NCBI GenBank assembly: GCA_033296685.1 | Contig: MU854428.1 | Span: 1-64,000 of the forward strand | Source of the DNA: Parachaetomium inaequale | Lineage: Eukaryota > Ascomycota > Sordariomycetes > Sordariales > Chaetomiaceae | Reading direction: 5' to 3' | Length of the DNA: 64,000 nt | Part shown: positions 1 through 10,417 of the stretch, piece by piece | How positions within the stretch are numbered: position 1 is the stretch's first letter | Layout of the letters: every line of letters starts with the position of its first letter | Program-made: the position numbers and the translations under genes | The notes under the pieces: generated by a model | The model's database searches: none | The model's input: the letters and a program-made list of their open reading frames with translations, nothing else | What the model was told of the DNA's origin: nothing

Positions 1-412
1 CCCCCCCCCCGCCGCGCCCCCGGCCCCCTCCGCAACTGCCTTCCACCCCTAACATTGAATTCTCGCCGGCGGGGGGAAGCCATCTCCTCTCAATGCTCGT
101 CTTGAACGGCTGATTCATCCTAGGACAGGAGGGTATTAGTTTCTCCGACGCAGACCGTCCAAAGTTCTCCCTCTTTCCGAAGCCTTGAGGCGGAAGCCCA
201 AGGAGGATGGATACGCACTGGTACGCAAGAACGAAACGTCCCTCCTCGCCTCGCCAACAAGAACGTCTGCCCCAATCGCCGAAGCACATGAGGTGGCTTG
301 CTTAGTTCGTCGCCACTCGGGCCGTGCGCTTCGCTGTGGGTCGGCAAGCCGGGGGAACGCCATTGGGATCGGCCCCCTCCACCCGAGTCTCGTCAAGGGT
401 TTCTGGAGTCTT
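1..412. other. Left flank of the transposon, no gene seen
   Basis: GC-rich sequence beginning with a C-rich run. Short open frames exist on both strands but none shows a recognisable domain, and none is longer than about 90 codons. It ends at the TA dinucleotide (413-414) that forms the left target-site duplication of the transposon. I see no convincing gene here. Confidence 0.5.
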
Positions 413-414
413 TA

Positions 415-460
415 ACGTGTTTGATAAGCGAGCGCCGCAGATAAGCGAGCGCCGCACTTC
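415..460 (+). repeat. Left terminal inverted repeat with doubled 16-bp motif
   Basis: Starts ACGTGTTTG. It contains the 16-bp motif ATAAGCGAGCGCCGCA twice in direct orientation, at 424-439 and 441-456, separated by one base. It is the reverse complement of 2230-2275 with one mismatch. The doubled motif is a natural candidate for paired transposase binding sites; that role is inferred. Confidence 0.93.
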
Positions 461-513
461 GCAGCGCGACGCGACTCTCCTCCCTTCAATACTCCATTTG
501 TCAACAACAAATC

Positions 514-2187
514 ATGTCTTCCACCTCGTACGAAGCCAGGGTAGTCTTGGCCATTGAAGCTATCCAGAGCATCAGAAAAATAAGCATACGAGAGGCAGCA
601 AAGGTCTACAACGTTGCCGACCGAACCATTCGCCGTCGACTCGCTGGCAAGCCTGCACGACGCGACATTCCAGCCAACTCACGCAATCTGACAGATCTAG
701 AAGAGCAGACGATAGTTCAATACGTAATTGAGCTAGATACTCGCGCATTTCCTCCTAGATTGGGTGGTGTAGAAGATATAGCCAACCAACTACTATGCGT
801 TCGCGATACGCCCCCTGTCGGCAAACGCTGGGCACATAACTTCGTCAAACGCCAGCCAGAGCTCCGTACGCGTTATACGCACAGATACGACTACCAAAGG
901 GCTAAGTGCGAGGACCCAAAGGTCATTGGCGAGTGGTTTGCACTTGTTCGGAACGTCAAGGCCAAGTATAGTGTTGTAGATGACGATATCTACAACTTCG
1001 ACGAGACTGGGTTCATGATGGGCATCATCTTCGCGGGCATGGTGGTTACAACCTCTGATGGCCGTGGCAAGGCAAAGCTGGCCCAGCCTGGCAACCGCGA
1101 ATGGGCGACGGTTATCCAGGGAGTCAATGCCCTTGGCTGGGCCATCCCTCCGTTCATTATCTTGGCCGCGCAGTACCACCTCGCCAACTAGTATACCGAG
1201 TACGACCTCCCGGCCGACTAGCGCATCGCAACTACCGACAATGGCTGGACTACCAATGCCGTAGGCCTCGATTGGATCAAGCACTTCGACTTCCATACAG
1301 CACCTCGTACAAAGGGCAAATACCGGTTGTTGATCCTCGACGGCCACGAGAGCCACCACTCGACTGAATTCGAGCTCTACTGCCAGGAGCATCAGATTAT
1401 CACACTCTGTATGCCTCCGCACTCTTCCCACCACCTCCAGCCACTTGATGTTGGCTGCTTTGGGCCGCTAAAGCAGGCGTACGGTCGCCAGATCGAGGAC
1501 CTAATGCGGATGCATATCAACCACGTGAGCAAGCTCGAGTTCCTCTGCAGCTTTCGCGAGGCCTTCTTTGCCTCTATCACCGAAAGGAATATCCAGGGCG
1601 GCTTCGCAGGGGCTGGCCTTGTGCCGTACGATCCAGAGAGGGTGATTTCCAAGCTGGATGTCAAGCTTCGTACGCCAACACCCCCGACCTCACGAGCTGG
1701 TACACCACAACCTTGGGTGTTCCAGACACCCCACAACCCCCGAGAAGCCAACTCACAGTCAACGCTCATCAAGACTCGCATTGCCAACCATCAAAACAGC
1801 TCTCCAACTTCAATGCTAGCTGCTATAGACCAGCTGACCAAGGGTACGATGGCTGTAATGCACCAGGTGGCCCTCTTACGGTCAGAGAACGCTGCGCTCC
1901 GCAAGGCCAACGAGGCATTGAGCAAACGCCGGAGAGCCAAACGGACGCGTGTACAGCTTGGAGGGTCACTTGCTGTACAGGATGCACAGGATGTACTAGG
2001 CCAGGGAGCTGTGGGTAGAGAGGGAGTGCAAGAAACGCAGTCGGGTGGTAGTAGTGTAGGGGCGGTTTGTACGAAGGTTCGGTGCTGTGGTGCATGCGGT
2101 AAGCCTGGCCATAACGCCCGCACTTGCCAAGAGGCCGTAGAAGCATCTGATTCAGCTGCTTCTGATGTAATTATAGTTAGTTCTTAG
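514..2187 (+). pseudogene. Fot1/pogo-type DDE transposase, two in-frame TAG codons
   Basis: One reading frame runs from ATG 514 to the stop at 2187, interrupted by TAG at 1189-1191 and 1219-1221. The N-terminal part (residues ~10-50) is a helix-turn-helix with the REAAKVYNV-type motif, followed by a CENPB-type DNA-binding region. The DDE catalytic residues are visible in the motifs DETGF (~164), DNGW (just after the second TAG) and LDGHESHH. The C terminus has a CCHC zinc knuckle (C-x2-C-x4-H-x4-C, near 2092-2130), common in Fot1-like fungal transposases. In this family the two stop positions are usually tryptophan (…ANWY…, …DWRIAT…), so TGG-to-TAG changes, a TpG-to-TpA event typical of RIP, fit well. 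Both stops lie before the second catalytic Asp, so no complete enzyme is expected. Confidence 0.92.
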
Positions 2188-2229
2188 TGTTGTTGTTTGC
2201 AATTGAGGATAATTGTTGTAGGGTAGCTA

Positions 2230-2275
2230 GAAGTGCGGCGCCCGCTTATCTGCGGCGCTCGCTTATCAAACACGT
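2230..2275 (-). repeat. Right terminal inverted repeat with doubled 16-bp motif
   Basis: Mirror image of the left end. The motif copies lie at 2251-2266 (outer) and 2234-2249 (inner). The inner copy differs from the others by one base at 2242. TA follows at 2276-2277. Confidence 0.93.
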
Positions 2276-2277
2276 TA

Positions 2278-3407
2278 TCCAACTTGGGCCGCTTGACGAT
2301 ATTAGCGGCAAATTGCCGAGCCAGGCTGGGGGATCGACGTGCCAGCCCACGCACGACACTGGGGAAAGCGGGGAGACGGCTGGAACTGTTCTAGACTAAT
2401 GGGGTATGGCACCGAACCTAACGGCGGCGTGTTATCCGGATTCCGGTCTTACCAAGTTCCTTGGCACTGCTTGTCTGTATGGAGTTCGAATGCTGGGCCT
2501 GGAACGCGCATGAAGAAAGAACAGTCAGACTGTCAGATATCTGGTGGTTTAGACATGTAACTTCGGGTTCCTTCTCTACCGTACTAAGAAACCGATATAT
2601 ACTCAGCCAGGAAACGACATCCACAGTCAGCGGGACTCTGGAAAGACAAAGCTTCCTCACTGCTGACTCTCTGGAAGGAAATTCTGATGTCTGGGGGTAA
2701 TGGCTCGCTGAGCTAGCGCCTCTGTGGGGGAGATTGCTTTGGTCCAAGCGTCGAGATGGCCTCCTGATTTGGCCGCACTCCCTTGTCAAATCTAGGCCTC
2801 GTGGCAAAAAGCCGCACTGATCAACTTGCTGAAAGTGAAACCGGCACATGCCGCCGGGGTAGTCCTCCAGCGTCAAGATACACCACGCGCTGACCGAGTC
2901 CCTGGGTCAGCCCATGATTGGGTTCTCGTCTCGACACACCGACACACTGAAGGTTGCCGCTAACAACGCCTCTTTGTCATGGTATATCGGGTGCCCCTAG
3001 CCGTTGCAGGGCAAAGATGTTCTTTTTCTCGTGTGGTCGACTGTGGTTCACAACTTAGGCGAGCCGGGACTCGGCCGATCATGAACCATTGACGCCGCCA
3101 GAACCACAGACAGGCACGGCTCACAGCGCGGCCAAGGAGATGATGACCTCTGAAGCACCAACGTAGAAAAGAAAAGTTCCCGGCACCCTCCAGTCCACGG
3201 CCTAGGAGTTGTGACTTGTCGACAACGATATCAACCCAGCCGACTGCCAGGCACGCTGCTCAGGAGGAGTCTGGTGGAAAGCGATCCGCAACCCCAGCTG
3301 TCGCCCTCCCCGCCGGTTTCCAGTCTATTAGCAGGACACACCTGGCCTTGCTTTCGGCTTGACTACCTTAACCATCCCTCGACTGCGAAGGGCCATCCAT
3401 CGCCGCC
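2278..3407. other. Intergenic, no gene seen
   Basis: About 1.1 kb between the transposon and the membrane-protein gene. A 152-codon open frame on the minus strand (2418-2876) has no recognisable motif and I do not support it. The last few hundred bases are presumably the promoter of the gene starting at 3408. Confidence 0.45.
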
Positions 3408-4565
3408 ATGACGCCGGCCGACAGCGGCATCTCTGGTGAGAGTGCCCCGACGGGCAACACACTGGACATCATTATGGTCTTTCTCAGCATCGCGCTCTAC
3501 AATGTCGCCGAGCTGAACTTTATCATTCTGGCCACCTTCAAGCGGCGCAGCGGCCTCTACTTTTGGAGCTTCATCGTCGCGACATGGGGTATTGCGCCGT
3601 ACGCCATCGGCTTCCTGATCAAAGCGCTGCAGTTGGGCGGCCCTGCCTGGGGGTATGTGACCCTGATCGTGGTCGGGTGGTGCTGCATGGTTACCGGCCA
3701 GTCCTTCGTGCTGTACTCGCGGGTACACATCGTCTTGGGCAACGAATCCCACCTGCGGTTCGTGCTGGGCATGATCGTCACCAACGCCATCATCTGCCAC
3801 GTCCCCATCATCGTCATGGTGTACGGCGCCAACTCGGCCAACCCGGACCCCTTCATCGGGCCCTACTCCATCATGGAGCGGATCCAGGTGACGCTCTTCT
3901 TCCTGCAGGAGACCATCATCTCGGCGCTCTACATCCACGAGACGGTCGCGCTCATGCGCGTGCGGCGGCGCGCCGGCATACTCAACAGCGGGCGGCGGCT
4001 CATGACGCACCTGGTCGTCGTCAACATCATCATCGTCGTGCTGGACGTCACCATTCTCGCGCTCGAATACGCCAGCCTGTACGACCTGCAGACGGCCTAC
4101 AAGGCTCTCGTCTACAGCCTCAAGCTCAAGCTCGAGTTCAGCATCCTGAACCGCCTCGTCGAGATGACCACGGGCAGCTCCTCGGCCGACCACAGCTCGT
4201 ACGCCCAGCGGACGAGGGTCGACCTCAGCGGCGTGGAGCTCGAGACCCAGACCCAGACGCGCGACCGGGACCGGCAGAGGAAGAAGGCCGCCGACAACAT
4301 GGGGAACAGCGTGTTCGTGGGCTCCGGGCCCGGCGAGGATGCGGCGGAGGCCAAGGCTGGCGTGTCGGTCATGATGACGACCGAGATCAGTATCCAGAGG
4401 GATAGGATCCGGTCCGACTCGGCCGGCCAGGCGGACCTAGAGAGCATGAGCATCGGCGAGAGATCGGTGGACTCGGCGGGGGATTCGACGCTGGGAGGCG
4501 CCATCGGGAAACGGCGGGCGCCGTCGCACTCGTCCGAGCATCATATTGTCGAGCCGCGGTACTGA
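3408..4565 (+). CDS. Fungal seven-TM-like integral membrane protein (DUF7703-like)
   Basis: Single-exon gene for 385 residues. Residues ~18-245 hold six to seven hydrophobic segments, with an acidic and polar extracellular-like N terminus and a run of Arg between segments (MRVRRRAG near 185), consistent with a polytopic plasma- or endomembrane protein. The last ~140 residues are hydrophilic and rich in Ser, Asp and Arg, and resemble a cytoplasmic regulatory tail. The layout matches a family of fungal rhodopsin-like/PTH11-like proteins that I recall as DUF7703; the family name is from memory. No ligand or partner can be read from the sequence. The ATG follows a CCGCCATG context suited to fungal initiation, and no intron is needed. 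Confidence 0.75.
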   Translation: MTPADSGISGESAPTGNTLDIIMVFLSIALYNVAELNFIILATFKRRSGLYFWSFIVATWGIAPYAIGFLIKALQLGGPAWGYVTLIVVGWCCMVTGQSFVLYSRVHIVLGNESHLRFVLGMIVTNAIICHVPIIVMVYGANSANPDPFIGPYSIMERIQVTLFFLQETIISALYIHETVALMRVRRRAGILNSGRRLMTHLVVVNIIIVVLDVTILALEYASLYDLQTAYKALVYSLKLKLEFSILNRLVEMTTGSSSADHSSYAQRTRVDLSGVELETQTQTRDRDRQRKKAADNMGNSVFVGSGPGEDAAEAKAGVSVMMTTEISIQRDRIRSDSAGQADLESMSIGERSVDSAGDSTLGGAIGKRRAPSHSSEHHIVEPRY

Positions 4566-5197
4566 CCGGGCCGGGATCCTATCTCGGTTTCCCCTTAATC
4601 TTCGCTCCGAAAGTCGTGGTCGGTTTGATAGACCTTTCTCAAAGACACCTGTTTGCGATGACTAAATCGAGCTATCATCTTCCATGCCGTCTGGTACCAG
4701 ATGTCCGCCCTGCTGCCTCACTCCTATTCACTCGCTTGTCGAATTCATCAACCACACCCCCTTCCGCCGTCCTTGTCGATCGCCAGAGGCCAAGGTTCCA
4801 TCCATGTTGCAGGCGCTTCCAACGGAAGGGCCGATAACTTGCTAGGCTAAACTTGAGAAGAACCGACAGCACTCCCCTCCCATTTGTTCACTTCCTTGCC
4901 GTTATGATTGGTGCGCTTGGCGGGGGTCTGCGTTGATACCAAATAACATTAAACCGAACCACGAGCTTGGACGGTGTGATTCCTGGTTAGGCCGGAGCTC
5001 CAATTTGTTTCTACGTTACAGACGAGCTCAATATCAAGATATAAATCAGACGTTGATATGTAACCTGATATAAGATATTATATAGCCCTACATACTTTGC
5101 TCTGAACCAAGCATCCACATGGGCCAGAGCTATATGTAGCCTCTTTGTTTTCCGTATCCCAGAGCCGCCGAAGCCATTACACTACCGATACATCATC
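4566..5197. promoter_or_regulatory. Intergenic region and promoter of the alpha-galactosidase gene
   Basis: 632 bp. The distal half is unremarkable. A TATATAG motif lies at 5079-5085, about 115 bp before the start codon, inside an AT-rich patch (5040-5090) that stands out from the GC-rich surroundings. A GCGGGG match to the fungal CreA/Cre1 carbon-repressor consensus (SYGGRG) is at 4920-4925. A single such site is weak evidence of regulation. Confidence 0.35.
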
Positions 5198-6585
5198 ATG
5201 TTGAGACAGCTGCTTGTAATGTTGGGTGCCGCCTCCTCAGGCGTTTCTTCGCGAATCGTCCCGGAGAAGCGGCTCGAGAATGGGGTTGGACGCACGCCAG
5301 CACTTGGCTGGAACTCTTGGGTAATTATCATCTATTGAAGAACCGCCTCACTGGAGATACAAGGGCCCCGAGCTGACCAGCACTCCACAGAACCAGGGAG
5401 GATGCAATGCGGCTTCAGCCGCCGTCGTGCTGAACACAGCCAAGGCCTTCGTCGACCTGGGCCTCAAGGACCTCGGCTACGTCTACGTCAACATTGACGA
5501 CTGCTGGTCGAGCAAGCAGCGCAACAGCACCGGTCACCTTGTCGCCGACCCGGCCAAGTTCCCCAAGGGTATCGACGGCCTCGCCCGCGAGGTGCACGCC
5601 ATGGGGCTGAAGCTCGGCCTGTACGGCGACGCGGGCACGCTCACCTGCGCCCTGTACCCGGGGTCGTACGGGTCCGAGCAGAAAGACGCCGACACGCTCG
5701 CGGCGTGGGGCGTCGACTACTGGAAGTTCGACAACTGCCTGACCGAGCAAGTCTACACGAACAAAGGGATCAAATCGCCGCAGTACTACCCCACGATGCG
5801 CGACGCCCTGCTCAAGACGGGCAAGCCCATCCTGTTCTCCATCTGCCAGTGGGGCAGGGACGAAGTCTGGACCTGGGGCGCCAAGGTCGGGAACTCGTGG
5901 CGCATGTCTGAGGATATCACCAACAACTGGACGTCGGTGGCGAGCATCGCGGCCAGGGCGGCCACTATGCAGCAGTATGCGGCCCCGGGGGGTTTCAATG
6001 ATTTGGACATGATGGTATGCCCTCCTTTATTTTCATGGCAGGTCTGATTGGTGACCAAACTGACATGGGAACAGGAACTCGGCAACGGCGTCCTCACCGA
6101 AGCCGAGGAGCGAGCCCATTTCGGACTCTGGGCAATTATGAAGTCGCCTATCATCATGGGCACAGACATGACCAAGCTAAAGGCATCAACGCTGAAGATT
6201 ATCAAGAACAAGGTTGCATCTCTTGCTCCAATTATTACAACTGCCAACAAAAGCTAACACCGCCTAACAGGGCATCCTGGCAATCAACCAAGACCGCCTC
6301 GGCAAGGCCGCCACCACCTTCACGCCCAAGGGCAAACCCGCGCCCGTCAGCGGCAAGCTTTACAAGTACTATGCCGGGCCGCTCTCGGATGGCGTCGTCG
6401 TCGGCCTGGTCGCGGCGGACGGGGCCGAGACGCTGGCGGTCGACTTCGGCGACGTGCCCGGCCTGGGCTCGGGCAGCTTTGCGTGGACGGAGCTGTACAG
6501 CGGGCGCAACGGCACGGGGACGTCGGTATCGCAGAGGCTGGATTCGCATGACATGGCTGTGTTTAAGGTGGCCAAGGTTGCGTAG
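5198..6585 (+). CDS. Secreted alpha-galactosidase, GH27
   Basis: Four exons: 5198-5320, 5391-6014, 6075-6212, 6271-6585 (introns 70, 60 and 58 bp, all GT-AG, phase 0), giving 399 residues. Exon 1 has a short hydrophobic N terminus, a dibasic-type PEKR and then GWNSW at the splice junction, continuing as NQGGC, a GH27 hallmark. The nucleophile is the Asp of YWKFDNC (~residue 155); the acid/base is the Asp of WRMSEDI (~216). A C-terminal all-beta domain follows in exon 4. GH27 enzymes remove terminal alpha-1,6-galactose from galactomannan and oligosaccharides such as melibiose and raffinose. The length fits compact fungal GH27 enzymes. The next gene (GH95) is convergent, 611 bp away. Confidence 0.93.
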
Positions 6586-6795
6586 CCTCAACTCTTAGAC
6601 TTGGGCATGCCCTTTCTGTAGTTGGGTTGTTTCGAGAAATCTACAGCAGGGTTCTCCACAGCGCAAGAATTAAGTACGAGGCTATATTCGGCTCACAATT
6701 AACATTTCGTTAATTGTTGTTGTTTGTACTTCTTCAAATCGAGTCGAAGACAAAAGGACTCCACGCATATCCCAACCCTTCGCTCACCCCCTTTT

Positions 6796-6858
6796 TCAGG
6801 CTCAGGGGATTCAGGGGTTCAGTGGTTCAGGGGCTCAGGGCTGAGGGGTTCAAGGGTT
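6796..6858. repeat. Imperfect TTCAGGGG tandem repeat
   Basis: A run of imperfect 8-11-bp units built on TTCAGGGG / CTCAGGG, followed by a pyrimidine-rich CTCTCTGG stretch. It lies in the 611-bp gap between the stop codons of the GH27 and GH95 genes. The rest of that gap (6586-7196) shows no gene. Confidence 0.6.
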
Positions 6859-7196
6859 GCGGCTCTCTGGCTCTCCGAGTCTCTGGCTTTCTGCCTCTCT
6901 GACGCTAAGACTGCTTTGATAAGTAATTGCTAGGGGCAGGGCACCAGGGAGGTTGGCTCCTGTAGATGTCGAAAGCACTTTGAAATCAAATATGCCCTCA
7001 TATTTGATATTTGGATTGACCCAAAGCCCAATTTGCGTTGTATTTGCTTTCCGTTGCTTTGTTTGCATTGGCTACTTTTGCGTCGCGGGAGAGTCCGTCT
7101 TGACTTGCCAATGTCTACCAGGTAGCATCACCAAATACTCGTAGTACTACCACTTACTAGCAGCAATACCCATACTCTCTTCTTCTCTACTCAGCT

Positions 7197-9779
7197 TCAT
7201 CCATCAGCAGTAATCTGATACACGCCCCCAACTTTGGTCTCAACCCCCTTTCCCTCATCATACCTCACCCCATCCACCTTAAACCCCTTCCCCCCCTGCA
7301 CCCTCACCCTCAACACCCCCCCACTCCCCGCCACAACCGTCGCCTTGACAAACTTCCCCCCCTCCCAAACCAACTCGCTCACCACAAACCCCCCCCTCGC
7401 CACGAGCCCCTCCACCCTACCCCGCGACACCTGCTCCGCCGGCAACGCCGGCAGCAAATCAACCACCACCCCCCCATCTCGATCCACCCGATGACTCTGC
7501 ACCAACATCTCGGCCACCCCGCTCACAAACCCGAAATTCCCATCAATCTGAAACGGCGTCCCCGCCCCACTATCCGAATTCCACAGGTTCGCCGACGGGA
7601 AAGTCTGCACCAACGCCTGCGCGTGGCGCCACGCGTCCCCCCCGCGCCCGAGCCGCGCGTACAGGTTGACGGCCCACGCGCGCGACCAGCCCGTGCTGCC
7701 TGACCCCGACGCGAGGCGGTGGTCGAGCAGGGCGGCGGAGGCGGCTGCTAGCGAGGAGGAGTTTGTCAGTTGTCTGCCGGGGTAGAGCCCCCACAGCGGG
7801 GAGAAGTGGCGGTGGCCTGGTTCGGTGTCGGCGTAGGAGGGGGAGCGCCATTCCTGCAGGCGGTTGGTGGTGGGGTTGATGGCCGGGGGGCGGATCAAGG
7901 GGAGGTAGGATGCTGCGGTGGCGCAGTCGGTGTTGGAGGCGGGGAGGGACAGGAGGGTGCAGGTTTCGAGGATGTTGGTGAAGAGTTGGTGGAGGAGCTG
8001 GTTGTCCATTTCGATGGAGATGTCGAGGCCTTCGTGGGCGTTGGATTGGCGGAGGTTGGGGGGGACGACGAAGGCGTGCTCGGGGGAGAGGGAGGGGCCG
8101 GCGGTCCAGTAGCCGTTCCATTTGAAGAGGTGGCAGTAGTAGAACTGGGCTGTCTCGCGCAGGATGGGCCACGCGACGTCGGCGAGGAAGGTTTTGTTTT
8201 GGGTGAAGCGGTAGTGCTCCATGGCATCGCTCGACAGCCAGGCGGCGCCCATGGGCCACACGGTGTAGGGCGTGCCCTTGTCGACGGGGGCCGCGTCGCC
8301 CCAGAGGTCTGTGTTGTGGTGCAGCACGAAGCCGCGGTCGCAGCCGTACATGGTCTTGGCCACGGCGCGGCCGCGCGGGATGGCGACGTTGAGCAGGTCG
8401 AAGACGGGCTTCTGCGTCTCGGCCAGGTTGGTCACCAGCGCGGGCCAGTAGTTCATCTCGAGGTTGATGTTGATGGTGTACTTGCTCTGCCACGCGGGGC
8501 TGTAGTCCTGGTTCCAGAGGCCCTGTAGGTTGGCCGGCAGCGAGAGCGGTCCAGTGTCGCGGGAGGAGGACGCAAGGAGGTGGCGGCCAAAGTTGAACAT
8601 GAGCGTCATCAGCTGGGGATCTGCCCCTGCGTTCTTCTTGAAGTTGCTCAGACGGGTGGGAGTTGGTTGCAACCCGGCGTCGCCCGAAGACCCGAGATCG
8701 AGCTTCACGCGTCCCATGAGACCGCTAAAGTCGGCAATGGCAGCGCTGCGGACGGCTGGGTAGCCCGCGGCCACGGCGGCGTCGAGCTTCCTCTTCACCT
8801 CGGCTTGCGCTGCGGCGGCGTTGGGATAACGGTACGACGTCTCGGCGTCGAAGAAGACGTCGACCGTGTTGGCGCCGGTTATGGAGATGGTCTTGCCATC
8901 AGAAGTGGCAGTGCCTGTCCACGGTGAAAGTCAGCTCTATTAGATCAAGTTCGTTCCGTGATAGTACGCACCGCCCGAGTTCACGATTCTGGCTTCTGAC
9001 CAGAAGGTGATGGCCCCCGAGGACTGCCCGCTGTTGGCACTCAGAGCTACCGTGTGGCTCCCTGTGTTGCTGCCGACGCTGGCCGTCTGGGAGAGCACCC
9101 ACTGGGTGCGAGAGAGGGAGAGCTTGACGTTGAGCTTGCCCGGCGTGTTGGCACTGAGACGGAAGGCGAGAACCCCATGAGGATAGCTGGCCACATATTC
9201 ACGGCTGTTGTTGTCAGTTTATGGTCTACAACTTCACCAACGCCCGGACACGCCATCGTACCTGTAGTTGGTGCCGCCGTAAAGGTAGTTGACGCCGGCT
9301 GTCCCCTGGTACGTGTCGAGCCAGCGAGTGTAGGACGAGATGCCGGAGCCATGTCCAAAGTCCATGCCCACGTTGACCAGCGGGTGGTACGCCCTCGGCG
9401 AGGTCGGGTTGCCAGCCATGTTGTTCATGGCAGACTGGCCAGCGCCTGTGATGTCCCCGGACAGCAGCATCTGCCGGATGGCCGGGACTGCATCCTTGGA
9501 CTTTGGGTTGGCCCGGTCTAGCCACGGACCGCTCCAGACCGAGTTCTCGTTCAACACCAGCTTTTCCGTGGCCGTGCCAAAGACGGCGGCACCCAGCCTT
9601 CCGTTGCCAATCGGCAGGCCGCTCTTGAAGTCATCTCCGGCGTCTGATGTGTACCAGGCAAAGCGCGAGCCATCCCACGCCGCCGCGGCGTCGACGACCG
9701 GGGAGGCAAAGATCAAGAAAGCTGCGAATAGCATAGTGCCCACACGAGATTCGTAGTTGTGGTTGCGCAGTCGGTACAT
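7197..9779 (-). CDS. Secreted alpha-L-fucosidase-type glycosidase, GH95
   Basis: Three exons on the minus strand: 9262-9779, 8972-9204, 7197-8914 (two 57-bp introns), giving 822 residues from the first ATG. The second in-frame ATG (9732-9734) begins a clean signal peptide (MLFAAFLIF…VVDAAAA), so the true start may be there. The N-terminal beta domain contains PIGNGRLGAAVFG (~50) and ENSVWSG. The (alpha/alpha)6 domain holds HHNTDLWGDAAP, SLSPEH (general-acid Glu) and FQIDGNFG (Asp), the motifs that form the GH95 active site. GH95 enzymes are inverting alpha-1,2-fucosidases; fungal members act on xyloglucan and some accept alpha-L-galactose. The C-terminal beta domain is complete. The pairing with a GH27 enzyme suggests shared use on plant cell-wall side chains; this is inferred. 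Confidence 0.93.
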
Positions 9780-10417
9780 GTAGAAACCTAGGCAGGTACT
9801 TGCTCGTGAGTCGTCTGGTGACCCCTTTTATTCACAACCCCGGCCGCTGTTCCCGAGGACCCGGAAAGAGGACGTTCTCCAAATTGCCGGTGTTGATCAG
9901 GGTAAATAGCCCAACCGACACCCGGGTTGCCACATACCGCATGCATCAACTAGTGATCGACCTGATTTGTGCGCGTATCCTGATGCGGGTGACGGTCCCA
10001 GATCAAGGCAAGGAACTCAACCTACCGAAGAACAAGAAGCGCGCGAGTCAAAAGACGATGCCAGTTGCGCCCTACCACTGCAAATGGGGCACGGGATGCA
10101 AGCACGGCGAGCACGGGCTGTAACCCGCCGATCTTGAAGCTCCCAGAGTGACGTTCCATCATTCATGATCCAGCCGAGAACAAGCGTTCCCGAAAAGGAA
10201 TGTGCTCTAGTCTCAGACTCTCTGTGAAGACCATTCGAGTCACAGAGCTGGATGGCGGCTTATAGATAGATGTTGCTAAAGTCAGTATCCCTTTTCGGAG
10301 AGCCCGTTCAATGTTGCCGGAAGAGAGCGAGTAGCCATTAATTACTCCATATCCGGTCACTGCCCCATGAAGGTCATGTCATATCTTCGTTTTATAATCT
10401 GTTTCCCGCCCTAAACT
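9780..10417. other. Intergenic, GH95 upstream region
   Basis: 638 bp between the GH95 start and the 3' end of the esterase gene. It presumably holds the GH95 promoter. I see no gene, no strong TATA box and no repeat. Confidence 0.4.

Larger units (their letters stand above)
415..2275 (+). mobile_element. Fot1/pogo-type DNA transposon (Tc1-mariner superfamily)
   Basis: An 1861-bp element bounded by near-perfect terminal inverted repeats (415-460 and 2230-2275, one mismatch) and flanked by TA on both sides (413-414, 2276-2277), the target duplication of Tc1-mariner/pogo elements. It contains one transposase gene in the same orientation. Each TIR contains two direct copies of a 16-bp motif. The ends look intact, so the copy could in principle still be moved in trans, but its own transposase is interrupted by two stop codons. 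Family placement rests on the transposase motifs (DETGF, DNGW, LDGHESHH) as known for fungal Fot1/Tan1 elements. Confidence 0.93.

Noticed and set aside
2418..2876. 152-codon open frame on the minus strand
   Set aside because: No domain, odd composition, and no supporting splice or start context.
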